The notes under the pieces were generated by a model, which saw only the letters and a program-made list of their open reading frames with translations, was not told where the DNA came from and ran no database searches. From the NCBI GenBank assembly GCA_900472925.1, contig UCJU01000003.1, positions 83,685-147,684 of the forward strand: a stretch of DNA of 64,000 bases, in the 5' to 3' direction. The first letter of the stretch is position 1. The number at the start of each line of letters is the position of its first letter. The stretch comes from Hyphomicrobiales bacterium (GTDB taxonomy: Bacteria; Pseudomonadota; Alphaproteobacteria; Rhizobiales; Rhizobiaceae). The translations under genes and the position numbers were made by a program. Positions 1 to 8,484 of this stretch are shown here, piece after piece.

Positions 1-41
1 CGCAGCAGGCCATTACGGGCGGCGGCGGCGGCCTCTATTGA
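1..41 (+). CDS. C-terminal end of an upstream gene, possibly penicillin-binding protein 1A
   Basis: Reading from base 3, an open frame ends in a glycine run followed by Leu-Tyr and a TGA at 39-41. Only 12 codons are visible, so the product cannot be identified from sequence. A Gly-rich tail is common in class A penicillin-binding proteins, and in rhizobia mrcA often sits just before prfB, which is the basis for the guess. The strong terminator directly downstream supports a real gene end here. Confidence 0.45.
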   Translation, partial: QQAITGGGGGLY

Positions 42-56
42 TCCCAATCGTTGGAA

Positions 57-100
57 AGGCGAGGGGCGCGGTCTTTACATCCGCGCCCCTCGCCTTTATT
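57..100 (+). terminator. Rho-independent terminator after the upstream gene
   Basis: A 14-bp GC-rich stem (58-71 with 81-94) with a 9-base loop is followed by TTTATT. It separates the partial gene from prfB. Confidence 0.8.
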
Positions 101-152
101 CAGCCATCCAGTTTCGAGCCAAGTTTATCAATGAAAGCGAAGTATCTGCGAA

Positions 153-1284
153 ATGCGCAATGAGATCGTGAACGTCGTCGACGAAATCAAGCAGGCCATA
201 AGCCTGCTGAGGAGGCATCTTTGACTGGGACCAGGCGATAAGACGACTGGACTGGTTGAACAACAAGGCAGAGGATCCCAACCTCTGGAATGACGCCACC
301 GAGGCACAGAAGCTGATGCGCGAGCGCCAGCAACTGGATGAATCCATCAACGGCGTTAAACTTCTGGAGCAGCAGGTCAACGACAATATCGAGTTGATCG
401 AGATGGGTGAGGCCGAAGACGATGCCGATATCGTCAAGGAAGCCGAAGACGCATTGAAGGCGCTGAGAAGCGAAGCCAACCGCCGTCAGGTGGAAGCGAT
501 GCTGTCTGGCGAAGCAGATAGCAACGACACCTATGTGGAAGTCCACTCGGGAGCCGGCGGCACCGAAAGCCAGGATTGGGCCAACATGCTGTTGCGCATG
601 TATACCCGCTGGGCGGAACGTCAGGGTTTCAAGGTCGAGATTCTCGAAATTCACGATGGCGAAGAGGCGGGTATCAAATCCGCGACCATTCTGGTCAAGG
701 GCCACAATGCGTTTGGCTGGATGAAGACGGAATCTGGCGTTCACCGCCTGGTGCGTATTTCGCCTTACGACAGCAATGCGCGTCGCCATACCTCGTTTTC
801 GTCCATCTGGGTCTATCCCGTGGTCGATGATTCGATCCAGATCGACATCAACGAGAGCGATTGCCGTATCGATACCTATCGCTCGTCAGGCGCTGGTGGA
901 CAGCACGTCAACACGACCGACTCGGCCGTGCGTATCACGCATATTCCAACCGGCATCGCGGTGGCCTGCCAGCAGGAACGGTCCCAGCACAAGAACCGCG
1001 CCAAGGCGTGGGAGATGCTGCGCTCGCGTCTCTATGAAGCCGAATTGATGAAGCGGGAAGCCGCAGCCAACGCGCAGGCCGCATCCAAGACCGATATTGG
1101 CTGGGGCCACCAGATTCGCTCTTACGTGTTGCAGCCGTATCAGTTGGTCAAGGATCTGCGCACGGGCGTTGAAAGCACAGCTCCAGGCAATGTGCTTGAC
1201 GGCGAGTTGAACGAATTCATGGAAGCAGCACTTGCGCACCGCATCAGCGGTGGTGCGGATGTCGAGGTTGCTGACATCGACTGA
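153..1284 (+). CDS. prfB: Peptide chain release factor 2, with programmed +1 frameshift
   Basis: RF2 recognises UGA and UAA in the ribosomal A site and hydrolyses peptidyl-tRNA. The first 23 codons run from ATG 153 to CTT at 219-221 and meet an in-frame TGA at 222-224. Reading resumes one base later with GAC at 223, giving about 376 residues in all, the usual RF2 length. The body carries the GGQ loop ([20 protein letters not shown] around 886-930) that catalyses hydrolysis. An SD-like AGGAGG lies three bases before the slippery CTT, as in E. coli. RF2 level therefore regulates its own synthesis. The gene sits between two terminators, so it is probably transcribed alone. Confidence 0.96.
210..225 (+). 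promoter_or_regulatory. RF2 programmed +1 frameshift element
   Basis: AGGAGG (210-215), a three-base spacer, CTT, TGA and then C form the canonical RF2 autoregulatory site. Slow decoding of UGA when RF2 is scarce, helped by internal SD pairing, lets the CUU-bound tRNA slip to UUU. Confidence 0.93.
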
Positions 1285-1310
1285 TCCTTCGGGACCTGTC
1301 GATACAGATT

Positions 1311-1355
1311 GGCCTCTCGCAAGTTATGTTGCGGGAGGCCTTTTGTTTTGGAGAT
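1311..1355 (+). terminator. Terminator after prfB
   Basis: Stem GGCCTCTCGCAA/TTGCGGGAGGCC with a six-base loop is followed by TTTTGTTTT. The next gene starts immediately after it, so its promoter may overlap or it may depend on read-through. Confidence 0.8.
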
Positions 1356-1359
1356 TTGC

Positions 1360-1830
1360 GTGAAGCAGGTGCTTTATATTGTCGATGTCCAGCCGAGTTT
1401 CAGCCCGCCCGCTCAACTCGTTGCCGACATTGCCGAACTGGCCAGATCAATGCCGTCGGTCGCAAGTGTTGAACGGCACGATGAGACCATAACGCCGTTC
1501 GAACGCCAGCTGGGATGGAAGCCCGGAAAGGCCGACGATTCTCTCGTTGCTGCCGACCGTATTTTCATCAAATATGGCTACGCACCACCGAAAGAAGCCG
1601 TAGATTATCTGCGCTCGCTCAAGCCGGATCGTGTTCTGGTCTGTGGTATTCAAGCCGATACATGCGTTCTGGCCGCCGGTTTTGTCTTCTTCGACGCGGG
1701 GTTACAGCCGACGCTGATTCCCTGGCTGACCGTTGGCTCCAGCCTCGATCGTTCCGGCGCTCTCGGTGCGCGCTTGTGGAAGCACCACTTTGGCGCAGTG
1801 CTTGATGGCCCGGAGGAGTTGGGACTTTAG
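1360..1830 (+). CDS. Isochorismatase-like cysteine hydrolase
   Basis: A 156-residue cytosolic alpha/beta hydrolase of the isochorismatase/nicotinamidase superfamily. The expected catalytic triad is visible: Asp in VDVQPSF near the N-terminus, Lys in IFIKYGY in the middle, and Cys in GIQADTCVLAAG. The substrate cannot be told; nicotinamidase, N-carbamoyl hydrolase and isochorismatase activities all occur in this fold. I chose the GTG at 1360 because a GGAG lies about seven bases upstream and the family's beta-1 strand begins right there. The gene is convergent with the next one, and their stop codons overlap at 1827-1830. Confidence 0.85.
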   Translation: MKQVLYIVDVQPSFSPPAQLVADIAELARSMPSVASVERHDETITPFERQLGWKPGKADDSLVAADRIFIKYGYAPPKEAVDYLRSLKPDRVLVCGIQADTCVLAAGFVFFDAGLQPTLIPWLTVGSSLDRSGALGARLWKHHFGAVLDGPEELGL

Positions 1831-2333
1831 TTCGAAGCTTTTTCGATCTTCATGTCACCCAGTTCATCGATCAGAACCGTCCACGCGTCCGCTTCCTTTT
1901 GCGTAGGATCAGTCTTGAGATGGACGGTAACGAAGAGGCCGGGAGTGTCAGATGCCCCGGATGAGCTTTCGGGCCGGATATCGGTCACGTAGACCTTCAT
2001 CTGCGTGAACTCTTCCAGCTCCACCGTCTCCACGAGGCTCGGACCTTTCGCTGTATACGCCAGTTGCTGAAGATATATCTTGGCCGTACCATCACCCTGG
2101 CGCACGGCAACCACCTTGTAATATCCACGTGTCGGTTCGCCACCGCCGGTCTGCGGAGCGGTCGTACCCTCCGGCACCTTGGCTGCCTGTTCCCACATCC
2201 CGCTGCTTGCAACGAAGATCACCGAGGCGGGCAGGGTGTCGATGTCCGACGTCTGCGCTTGTGCCTGTGCCCAGACGATACCGACAGCGAGGAATGTGGT
2301 GGCGAGAAATGTTTTGATCATCGTCATCTTCAT
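1827..2333 (-). CDS. Secreted or periplasmic protein of unknown function
   Basis: About 168 residues. The N-terminus is a clear Sec signal peptide (MIKTFLATTFLAVGIVWAQA, with cleavage likely at AQA). The mature part is polar and beta-rich, with no family motif I recognise. The ATG at 2333 overlaps the nadK stop by one base (TGATG), implying translational coupling; ATGs at 2327 and 2321 would give a cleaner signal peptide. It shares the nadK transcript, but nothing in the sequence links it functionally to NADP synthesis. Confidence 0.75.
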   Translation of the reverse strand: MKMTMIKTFLATTFLAVGIVWAQAQAQTSDIDTLPASVIFVASSGMWEQAAKVPEGTTAPQTGGGEPTRGYYKVVAVRQGDGTAKIYLQQLAYTAKGPSLVETVELEEFTQMKVYVTDIRPESSSGASDTPGLFVTVHLKTDPTQKEADAWTVLIDELGDMKIEKASN

Positions 2334-3106
2334 CAGTTGGAGAATTGTTCGGCAAGCACCCTGTCCGACCATGACCGGTCCGGGTCCGACAGGATTTTTG
2401 CGGTTCTGTCCCTGGACTGGGCAATACGCACCATCTGCACCGATTTGACCTCTATATGGTCGGCCACAGCGTTGACGGGACGTTTTTCGCTCTCGAGAAC
2501 ATGGATATCGACCGTCACCTTATTCGGAAGAAGCGCACCACGCCATCGTCTGGGGCGAAATGCACTGACCGGGGTCAAGGCGAGAAGTGGTGATTCGAGC
2601 GGCAGGATGGGGCCGTGGGCGGAAAAGTTGTAGGCGGTGGAGCCTGCCGGCGTCGCCACCATCATGCCATCGCAGATCAGCTCTTCCAGCCGCGTCTTTC
2701 CATCCACATCCACTCTCAGCTTGGCGGCTTGATGGGATTGGCGAAACAGGCTGACTTCGTTCATGGCAAGCGCGGTAAATTCCTCGCCGTTGGCATCGAT
2801 CGCCGTCATGCGCAAAGGGTGGAATTCATTTGCTGCAGCTTTGGCGACGCGTTCGGGTAAATCATCAATCCGGTAATCATTCATGAGAAAGCCGACGGAG
2901 CCGCGATTCATGCCATAGATGCGTTTGCCGGAATTCATTGTTTCGTTCAGCACTTGCAGCATGAACCCGTCACCACCCAGAACGATGATGACATCCGCCT
3001 CTTCAAAGGACGTATTGCCATACGTCTCGATAAGCGTATCTCGCGCAGATTGCGCTTCATCGGTGGTAGAGGCTACGAAACATAGATGATCAGTTGAACG
3101 CGACAT
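2333..3106 (-). CDS. nadK: NAD kinase
   Basis: Phosphorylates NAD to NADP in the cytosol. The 257-residue protein carries the NAD-kinase signatures: GGDG in VIIVLGGDGFML, the NE pair of AMNEVSLFR, and TPAGSTAYN. Length fits the short bacterial NadK class. Start ATG 3106 (MSRSTDHLCF) is preferred over an upstream extension because it matches the usual N-terminus. It is translationally coupled to the secreted protein downstream. Confidence 0.94.
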   Translation of the reverse strand: MSRSTDHLCFVASTTDEAQSARDTLIETYGNTSFEEADVIIVLGGDGFMLQVLNETMNSGKRIYGMNRGSVGFLMNDYRIDDLPERVAKAAANEFHPLRMTAIDANGEEFTALAMNEVSLFRQSHQAAKLRVDVDGKTRLEELICDGMMVATPAGSTAYNFSAHGPILPLESPLLALTPVSAFRPRRWRGALLPNKVTVDIHVLESEKRPVNAVADHIEVKSVQMVRIAQSRDRTAKILSDPDRSWSDRVLAEQFSN

Positions 3107-3316
3107 GCCATCACCCTTGTTTGACGGCCTGTGGTACATGAAGAAGTCCTGTCAGGACAAGCTCTTTCACAGCGCAGCGTATCAGCAGCCGACAGAGGCG
3201 GAGTTTACCAGGCACAAGTCCACAGCTTCTTGAAGACGCATGATAAATCAGGGTTGCGGAGGCCGGTGAGGTCGGGCAGTTTGCGACAACGAACATCGAT
3301 GCGGAAGGTGTTAGGC

Positions 3317-4228
3317 GTGGTGATAAGTTACAGTATCTATGATGTTTTCACGCGCCAGAAGCTGGCTGGCAATCCACTGGCTATTATGTTTGAAGCTGAT
3401 CACCTCGATGATGAAACCATGCAGGCTATCGCTTGCGAAATGAATTTGTCTGAGACGGTCTTCGTCAAAACATCCGATAATCCTGCCTATGCTGCGTCCT
3501 TGCGGATTTTCACGCCCGCCTCAGAACTGCCTTTTGCCGGTCATCCCACAGTTGGCGCCGCCATCGCAATTGCCGAAAGACACCATGGCGACGGCGAAGC
3601 AGATATGGTGAAGGTGCTGGAAGAGTTGGTGGGGCCTGTTCGCTGCGCCATCCGCATTCGCCCCGGTGAGGCAAGTTTTGCAGAGTTCGATCTGCCCAGA
3701 AAGTCATCGCGCGTGTGTTTGCCGCTGGATCATGCGCAACTGGCCGATGCCATAGGTCTGGCAGAGGCACAGATCGGCTTCGAGAATCACGTGCCATCTC
3801 TGTGGACGGCAGGTGTGCCGTTTCTGGTGATACCGGTGCAGAATCTGGCTGCGATGCAGGAAGTCGATTTCGACCCTACTTTGTGGCTGAAGCTGGCGCC
3901 ATTGGTTGAGGGACGCTTGGCTTCGGCCTATCTTTACTGCCGGGGTGGCGTGAACCACGTGGCAAAATTTCATACGCGGATGTTTTCACCCAGCATGGGC
4001 ATATCGGAAGATCCGGCAACCGGCGCAGCGGCGGCGGCCTTTTCCGGCGCCATACATCACTTCGACAGTCTGGCAGATGGACATTATCCTATCCTCATCG
4101 AGCAGGGCGTCGAGATGGGTCGGCCGTCTCACATTCATCTGCATATGGATGTTAAGGAAAGAGAAATTGCACGGGCCCGAATCGGCGGGCACGCTGTGCG
4201 CGTGGCGACCGGCACCCTGGATATTTGA
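3317..4228 (+). CDS. PhzF family isomerase/epimerase
   Basis: A protein of about 303 residues of the PhzF / diaminopimelate-epimerase-like fold. It shows the N-terminal YSIYDVFT...LAGNPLA signature, the probable catalytic Glu in MNLSETVFV, the loop FAGHPTVGAA, and the C-terminal SEDPATGAAAAAF motif. PhzF enzymes isomerise small cyclic metabolites, but most genomic members have no known substrate and no phenazine genes are nearby. GTG 3317 or GTG 3320 is the likely start, with GGAAGG about ten bases upstream; ATG 3299 lacks a ribosome site. Confidence 0.88.
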   Translation: MVISYSIYDVFTRQKLAGNPLAIMFEADHLDDETMQAIACEMNLSETVFVKTSDNPAYAASLRIFTPASELPFAGHPTVGAAIAIAERHHGDGEADMVKVLEELVGPVRCAIRIRPGEASFAEFDLPRKSSRVCLPLDHAQLADAIGLAEAQIGFENHVPSLWTAGVPFLVIPVQNLAAMQEVDFDPTLWLKLAPLVEGRLASAYLYCRGGVNHVAKFHTRMFSPSMGISEDPATGAAAAAFSGAIHHFDSLADGHYPILIEQGVEMGRPSHIHLHMDVKEREIARARIGGHAVRVATGTLDI

Positions 4229-4382
4229 AACAATCTCTTTCAGTTTCAGACGCCATGAATCGACTTCATAACGGCCTTGTGAGGGTCCGTTAATGAATTC
4301 CGACGTTAAATGTTAACCTTTGCGGCACGGGTGAGGAACTAAAGCGCTTTTCTTCCGTTTAATTCCGCGAAGGAGACGTGAC

Positions 4383-4544
4383 ATGAAGTCGCAAAACAGT
4401 TCCGATACTCGACGCATAATAGAAGCAGCCAACAATACCGCCGCCTCCACATACAAGCCCCTCATTATACCTTTGAGAGGTACGTATGTCGCGATGATCT
4501 TCCGTCGCTCCCTTCAAAGTACACTCGATATGAGAAAGAACTAG
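4383..4544 (+). CDS. Small hypothetical protein, 53 residues
   Basis: A short frame preceded by a strong ribosome-binding site (GAAGGAGACG, five bases before ATG 4383). The peptide is basic and polar, has no signal peptide or membrane segment, and belongs to no family I recognise. A weak CCGAT/ATCGG hairpin with a T-run in its loop overlaps the end. The good ribosome site is the main support. Confidence 0.4.
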   Translation: MKSQNSSDTRRIIEAANNTAASTYKPLIIPLRGTYVAMIFRRSLQSTLDMRKN

Positions 4545-4634
4545 ACCGATTTTTCATCGGCCTAATCTTTAATGACGATTTGAAATTTCGAAAATAATCA
4601 ACATTTCCTAATGAAGACACGAAGGGAGAATGAC

Positions 4635-4883
4635 ATGAAGGCAGCTCTCATCATCGCAGCCATGGTTGGCATCTCCGCATCTGCGGTCCTCGCCGATTCC
4701 ATTTCGCAGCCATCACTCAATACGTCCATTCCAGTGGATCGCGAGTTCAAGACGGCCAGCATTGCAATGCCGACGGAACAGGCACAGAAACCCGTTCTCG
4801 TCTTGAAAAAGACCAGCCGTCTACCAAGCAACACTGAGACGGCAACTGCATCTCCGCAGTCAGCTCTAGCCCGTATGCAGTGA
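4635..4883 (+). CDS. Small secreted protein, 82 residues
   Basis: Starts at ATG 4635 behind GAAGGGAGA, with a textbook Sec signal peptide (MKAALIIAAMVGISASAVLA, cleavage after LA). The mature part of about 60 residues is rich in Ser, Thr, Pro and Lys, lacks cysteines, and looks unstructured. A strong terminator follows at 4905. Function unknown; probably periplasmic or exported. Confidence 0.7.
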   Translation: MKAALIIAAMVGISASAVLADSISQPSLNTSIPVDREFKTASIAMPTEQAQKPVLVLKKTSRLPSNTETATASPQSALARMQ

Positions 4884-4904
4884 AGCAATTCAATTATTGC
4901 ACCA

Positions 4905-4944
4905 AAAAATCCCGTGCGGATGACCTCCGACACGGGATTTTTTG
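4905..4944. terminator. Bidirectional terminator
   Basis: AAAAAATCCCGTG pairs with CACGGGATTTTTT around a 14-base loop. It can end both the small secreted gene (+) and the reverse gene at 5004-5189. Confidence 0.85.
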
Positions 4945-5003
4945 TGGCAAGTGACAGTTTGGGTCTTTCGCGCGCAGCCATGGCTTACGCTCGAACATGA
5001 GGT

Positions 5004-5189
5004 TCAGCTGTCCAAGCGAAGCGACAATTGTCTGCCGCCATGTTTCTTCAAAATATAAACCGGCTTTGCGGTCATATATTCTGTGCGACGCTGCAATTCA
5101 CGCCGACGTTCCAGCGCTCGTTCGCGAAGACTGCGGGATTGAGCGACGAGGCTGAGTGCTTGTTCAATGGTTTTATCTGCTGCTGGCAT
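5004..5189 (-). CDS. Small basic hypothetical protein, 61 residues
   Basis: Starts at ATG 5189 with GGAG eight bases upstream. The peptide is Arg-rich (SLRERALERRRELQRR) and probably helical. There is no signal peptide, membrane segment or recognised domain. The gene ends just before the bidirectional terminator at 4905-4944. The AT-rich upstream region contains a palindrome, GTTCTAATAATTAGAAC (5217-5233), that could be a regulator site. Confidence 0.5.
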   Translation of the reverse strand: MPAADKTIEQALSLVAQSRSLRERALERRRELQRRTEYMTAKPVYILKKHGGRQLSLRLDS

Positions 5190-5360
5190 TGCTGCAACTC
5201 CATTTGTTCACTTTATGTTCTAATAATTAGAACTTTCCGTCAAGCGAATCAAGGGGAGGGCGGCAAAATAAAATAGGGGGATGTAGGGAGGGTTATTGGT
5301 GACAGTCCTGTCCGAAATGGCGACTCGATCATCCGCATTCCGGTGATCCATCCCAGAATC

Positions 5361-5393
5361 AAAAAAACGGCGCACAAGGCGCCGTTTTTGTTT
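5361..5393. terminator. Bidirectional terminator
   Basis: AAAAACGGCGC/GCGCCGTTTTT with a five-base loop. It lies downstream (reverse sense) of the first DUF1127 gene. About 170 bases on the other side (5190-5360) hold no gene I can support. Confidence 0.8.
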
Positions 5394-5454
5394 CCTGTCG
5401 CTCGGTCAACCCGCGTCCGTGGGAGGTCGGTCAGCAGGTGACTGGTTACGCTGA

Positions 5455-5598
5455 TTAGCGGAACGAACGGGAAGCTACGTTGCGAATGTCGTAACGTGTC
5501 AGGCCGATGTCGCTGAGCGTCTGGCTGGACAGGCTGCCCAGTTCGTTCAGGGTGCGGCGGTAGGAGATCCAGTTCTTTGCGATGCGAATAGGGTTCAT
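5455..5598 (-). CDS. DUF1127 small protein (47 residues)
   Basis: A single DUF1127 domain: MNPIRIAKNW, then RRTLNELGSLSSQTLSDIGLTR and a basic tail. GAGGAA lies six bases before ATG 5598. DUF1127 micro-proteins are Arg-rich and common in alphaproteobacteria. Some bind RNA or influence carbon and phosphate metabolism, but the function here is unknown. It is tandem with a second, diverged DUF1127 gene at 5936. Confidence 0.85.
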   Translation of the reverse strand: MNPIRIAKNWISYRRTLNELGSLSSQTLSDIGLTRYDIRNVASRSFR

Positions 5599-5851
5599 GG
5601 TCGTTTCCTCAATCTTTGTTTCTTGATGTCTGAACTTGCTTGCCGAGGCAGTCGCCTGCATCTCTGCTGTTGACGTGTATATACATATTCCGAGTGCTGA
5701 TGTGGAGTGCAGTTTTTAGGCGACTGCCATGCGTTTGTGCAATGTGTCGGCTATTTTTGCAGCTTTTAGCACGAGATGTATATTTTTTAGGCTGAACGCC
5801 AACGGCTTTTAAGATCGAGGAAAAGCGCTTCAAACAGGCATTAAAACAAAG

Positions 5852-5886
5852 AAAAAGGCCCAGAGCCGGAGCTCGAGACCTTTTTA
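5852..5886 (-). terminator. Terminator of the second DUF1127 gene
   Basis: On the reverse strand AAAAAGG...CCTTTTT encloses an inner GAGC/GCTC hairpin and ends in a T-run. A perfect 16-bp palindrome (GGCGGAAATTTCCGCC) lies between it and the gene. The rest of 5599-5935 holds no further gene. Confidence 0.6.
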
Positions 5887-5935
5887 AGGATAGTACCTAC
5901 GCGGCGGAAATTTCCGCCTGTGGTTTATGCGACGA

Positions 5936-6082
5936 TTAGATGCCGACTGCAGTGCGTGCAACGCGACGGATGTCGCTGCGGCCGATGCCGAGGTCAGTCA
6001 GTTCGCGGTCGCTCATGCGGCCGAGTTCGTTAACTGTCTGACGATACTTGCGCCAGTTGGTCAGCGAGCGAGTGATGTTCAT
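5936..6082 (-). CDS. DUF1127 small protein (48 residues)
   Basis: The reverse-strand frame reads MNITRSLTNWRKYRQ followed by VNELGRMSDRELTDLGI and a basic end, the DUF1127 consensus. AGGAT precedes ATG 6082 by seven bases. It is about half identical to its neighbour at 5455, which suggests an old tandem duplication, and each copy has its own terminator, so they are probably expressed separately. Confidence 0.85.
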   Translation of the reverse strand: MNITRSLTNWRKYRQTVNELGRMSDRELTDLGIGRSDIRRVARTAVGI

Positions 6083-6540
6083 GATCGTATCCTCTTTTGT
6101 CTGTGGCGCCGCTTGGGTCAGCGCTCAACTCATTTCCTGACGCCGAATATAATCGGTTTAACAGGAACAAAAATAGACAAGGAAGTATGCCACCTATGCA
6201 TAAAATGCATGGCATAGGTTAACTTCTCGACGAGTTTGTTAATAATTGCATAATTGTGCGGCATTTTACGGCAAGCGATGACGTCGGTTCTCTCTGTGGA
6301 TGTAGAATTTACGAATGCAATCGATTTTCTCCGGGTCTCTATCGATAATAGGAGTGCTCGTAATCGGTCAGTACCGATGTAACAACCGCCGCTGGTGAGC
6401 TTCTGAATGGCTTCCGCGAATTGGACGAAGAGATGCACATTAGCATCCCGACTGCGTCAACCAGGTGCGCACTGTATATATAGAGAGTGTCAAACCAGCA
6501 GAACCGCGCGAATTAGCATCGTAAAACCGTCATTTTTCCT
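6083..6540. other. Gene-free gap before tRNA-Leu
   Basis: No open frame here has a convincing ribosome site or protein family. It should contain the promoter of the DUF1127 gene. A nested palindrome with ATGCAT repeats inside a CCTATGC/GCATAGG stem lies at 6193-6218. Confidence 0.5.
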
Positions 6541-6568
6541 TTGCGCTCTGGAAAACGGGTGATATAGA
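6541..6568 (+). promoter_or_regulatory. Probable promoter of tRNA-Leu
   Basis: TTGCGC (6541-6546), a 16-base spacer and TATAGA (6563-6568) lie about 55 bases upstream of the tRNA. Only moderate agreement with consensus. Confidence 0.4.
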
Positions 6569-6625
6569 GACGCGCGCTCCAGAAGGCCTCGTGTGCCAGA
6601 TGTTGTTTATGCAGGATTCAAGAGC

Positions 6626-6710
6626 GCGGGTATGGCGGAATTGGTAGACGCACCAGATTTAGGTTCTGGCGACGAGAGTTGTGGGGGTTCGAGTCCCTCT
6701 ACCCGCACCA
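6626..6710 (+). tRNA. tRNA-Leu (UAG)
   Basis: An 85-base class II tRNA with encoded CCA. Acceptor stem GCGGGTA/TACCCGC; anticodon stem CCAGA/TCTGG around loop TTTAGGT, so the anticodon TAG is at 6660-6662. A variable arm is present, and the T arm has GGTTCGAGTCC. It reads CUA and probably other CUN codons. Confidence 0.97.
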
Positions 6711-6902
6711 AATGAATCGCCGAGAGGTATGCGTGATGCTTTTGCTTCGCCACCTCTCTGGCTCAAGCGCAGTTTTTGCTCGGCAAAATGCTTGTGCATG
6801 CAGTTTATATAGCTACGGCCGGTGAATTTAGGTTCCGGCGCTGTGCTCGAAAGTGAACCAACGGCTGTCTGAGCACTGCCGCCATGATGTGAAGGTATTA
6901 AA

Positions 6903-8375
6903 ATGCAGGTTATCGAAACGCTCGCTGAAGGGCTGAAGCGCGAAATCAAGGTCGTTATCCCGGCCGCCGATATGAAGTCTCGCCTTGACGAGCGCCTTGC
7001 CGACGCCAAGGACAAAGTTCGCATCAACGGTTTCCGTCCAGGCAAGGTGCCGCTGACGCATCTCAAGAAGATGTACGGCAAGTCCATCATGGCCGACCTC
7101 GTCAACGAACTCGTTCGCGACAAGCCTTCCGAGATCATTTCCGGCCGTGGCGAAAAGTCTGCGACGCAGCCTTCGATTTCCATGACGGAAGATCAGGATG
7201 AAGCTGAAAAGATTCTGGCTGCTGAAAGCGATCTGGAGTTCACGCTTGCCTATGAAGTCATTCCAGCTATCGAGCTGAAGTCCAATGCAGGTATCAAGGT
7301 TACCCGCGAAGTCGTGGAAGTGACCGAAGACGAGATCAATGAGCAGATCCTCAAGATCGCCGAAAGCGCTCGTACCTACGAAACCAAGAAGGGCAAGGCC
7401 GCTGAAGGCGACCGCGTCACAATGAACTACCTCGGCAAGGTCGACGGCGAAGCCTTCGATGGCGGCGCTGCGGAAGATGCTGAACTCGTGATCGGCTCCG
7501 GCCGCTTCATTCCTGGCTTCGAAGACCAGCTCGTCGGCGTAAAGGCTGGCGATGAGAAGGCTATCACCGTTACCTTCCCGACTGAATATCCTGCTGCAAA
7601 CCTTGCAGGCAAGGAAGCCGTATTCGACATCACCGTAAAGGAAGTCGCTTCCGCAGCGGACGTTGAAATCAACGACGATCTGGCTACAAAGCTTGGTCTC
7701 GAATCTGCTGAAAAGCTGAAGGAGGTCGTTCGCGGCCAGATCGAAAGCCAGTTCAGCAACGTCACTCGCCAGAAGGTGAAACGTCAGATTCTCGATCAGC
7801 TGGACGAAGTTTACCAGTTCGAAACACCGGCTGGTCTGGTTGACGCCGAGTTCGACAACATCTGGCGCCAGATCAACACCGATCTCGAGCAGTCCGGCAA
7901 GACATTCGCTGACGAAGACACGACGGAAGAAGAAGCTCGCGTCGAATACCGCAAGCTGGCTGAACGCCGCGTTCGTCTCGGCCTCGTTCTCTCCGAAATC
8001 GGCGAGAAAGCTGGCGTTGAAGTTACCGAAGAAGAAATGCAGCGTGCACTTTTCGCGCAGCTTCAGCAGTTCCCCGGCCAGCAGAAGGAAATCCTTGATT
8101 TCTTCCGCAACACGCCAGGCGCTTCCGCTTCGCTTCGCGCTCCAATCTTCGAAGAGAAGGTCATTGACAAGCTGCTCGAAGAAATCTCTGTAACGGACAA
8201 GACCGTTACGAAGGAAGAGCTGCTGGCTGACGACGCCGAAGACGGCGAAAAGGCTGAAAAGAAGCCTGCCAAGAAGAAGGCTGCTGCAAAGGCCGACGCT
8301 TCGGAAGGCGAAGAAGCCGCTCCGAAGAAGAAGGCACCTGCCAAGAAGAAAGCTGCTGAAGGCGACGCCGAGTAA
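6903..8375 (+). CDS. tig: Trigger factor, ribosome-associated chaperone and peptidyl-prolyl isomerase
   Basis: Binds near the ribosome exit tunnel and shelters nascent chains. In 490 residues: the N-terminal ribosome-binding domain with a GFRPGKVP signature (about residues 40-50), an FKBP-type domain ([20 protein letters not shown], about 170-190), and the helical chaperone domain. The last 55 residues or so are an Ala/Lys/Glu-rich tail with repeated KKKA blocks, longer than in E. coli. GAAGGT precedes the ATG. A terminator follows at 8397. In many bacteria tig precedes clpP, but not here. Confidence 0.96.
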   Translation: MQVIETLAEGLKREIKVVIPAADMKSRLDERLADAKDKVRINGFRPGKVPLTHLKKMYGKSIMADLVNELVRDKPSEIISGRGEKSATQPSISMTEDQDEAEKILAAESDLEFTLAYEVIPAIELKSNAGIKVTREVVEVTEDEINEQILKIAESARTYETKKGKAAEGDRVTMNYLGKVDGEAFDGGAAEDAELVIGSGRFIPGFEDQLVGVKAGDEKAITVTFPTEYPAANLAGKEAVFDITVKEVASAADVEINDDLATKLGLESAEKLKEVVRGQIESQFSNVTRQKVKRQILDQLDEVYQFETPAGLVDAEFDNIWRQINTDLEQSGKTFADEDTTEEEARVEYRKLAERRVRLGLVLSEIGEKAGVEVTEEEMQRALFAQLQQFPGQQKEILDFFRNTPGASASLRAPIFEEKVIDKLLEEISVTDKTVTKEELLADDAEDGEKAEKKPAKKKAAAKADASEGEEAAPKKKAPAKKKAAEGDAE

Positions 8376-8396
8376 GCTTCTTTCTCAAGATATTTT

Positions 8397-8429
8397 GAAA
8401 GGCCGTAGCGTGAGCTGCGGCCTTTTGCC
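8397..8429 (+). terminator. Terminator after tig
   Basis: AAAGGCCGTAGC pairs with GCTGCGGCCTTT around GTGA and runs into TTTTG. Confidence 0.8.
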
Positions 8430-8484
8430 TTGAGAGCTGATCATTGATTTCGTGCCTGTCGGATCGATCGCGACGAAAATTGCA

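Noticed and set aside
6193-6218. Nested ATGCAT palindrome as an attachment site
   Set aside because: No integrase or duplicate nearby; a chance palindrome in an AT-rich gap is simpler.
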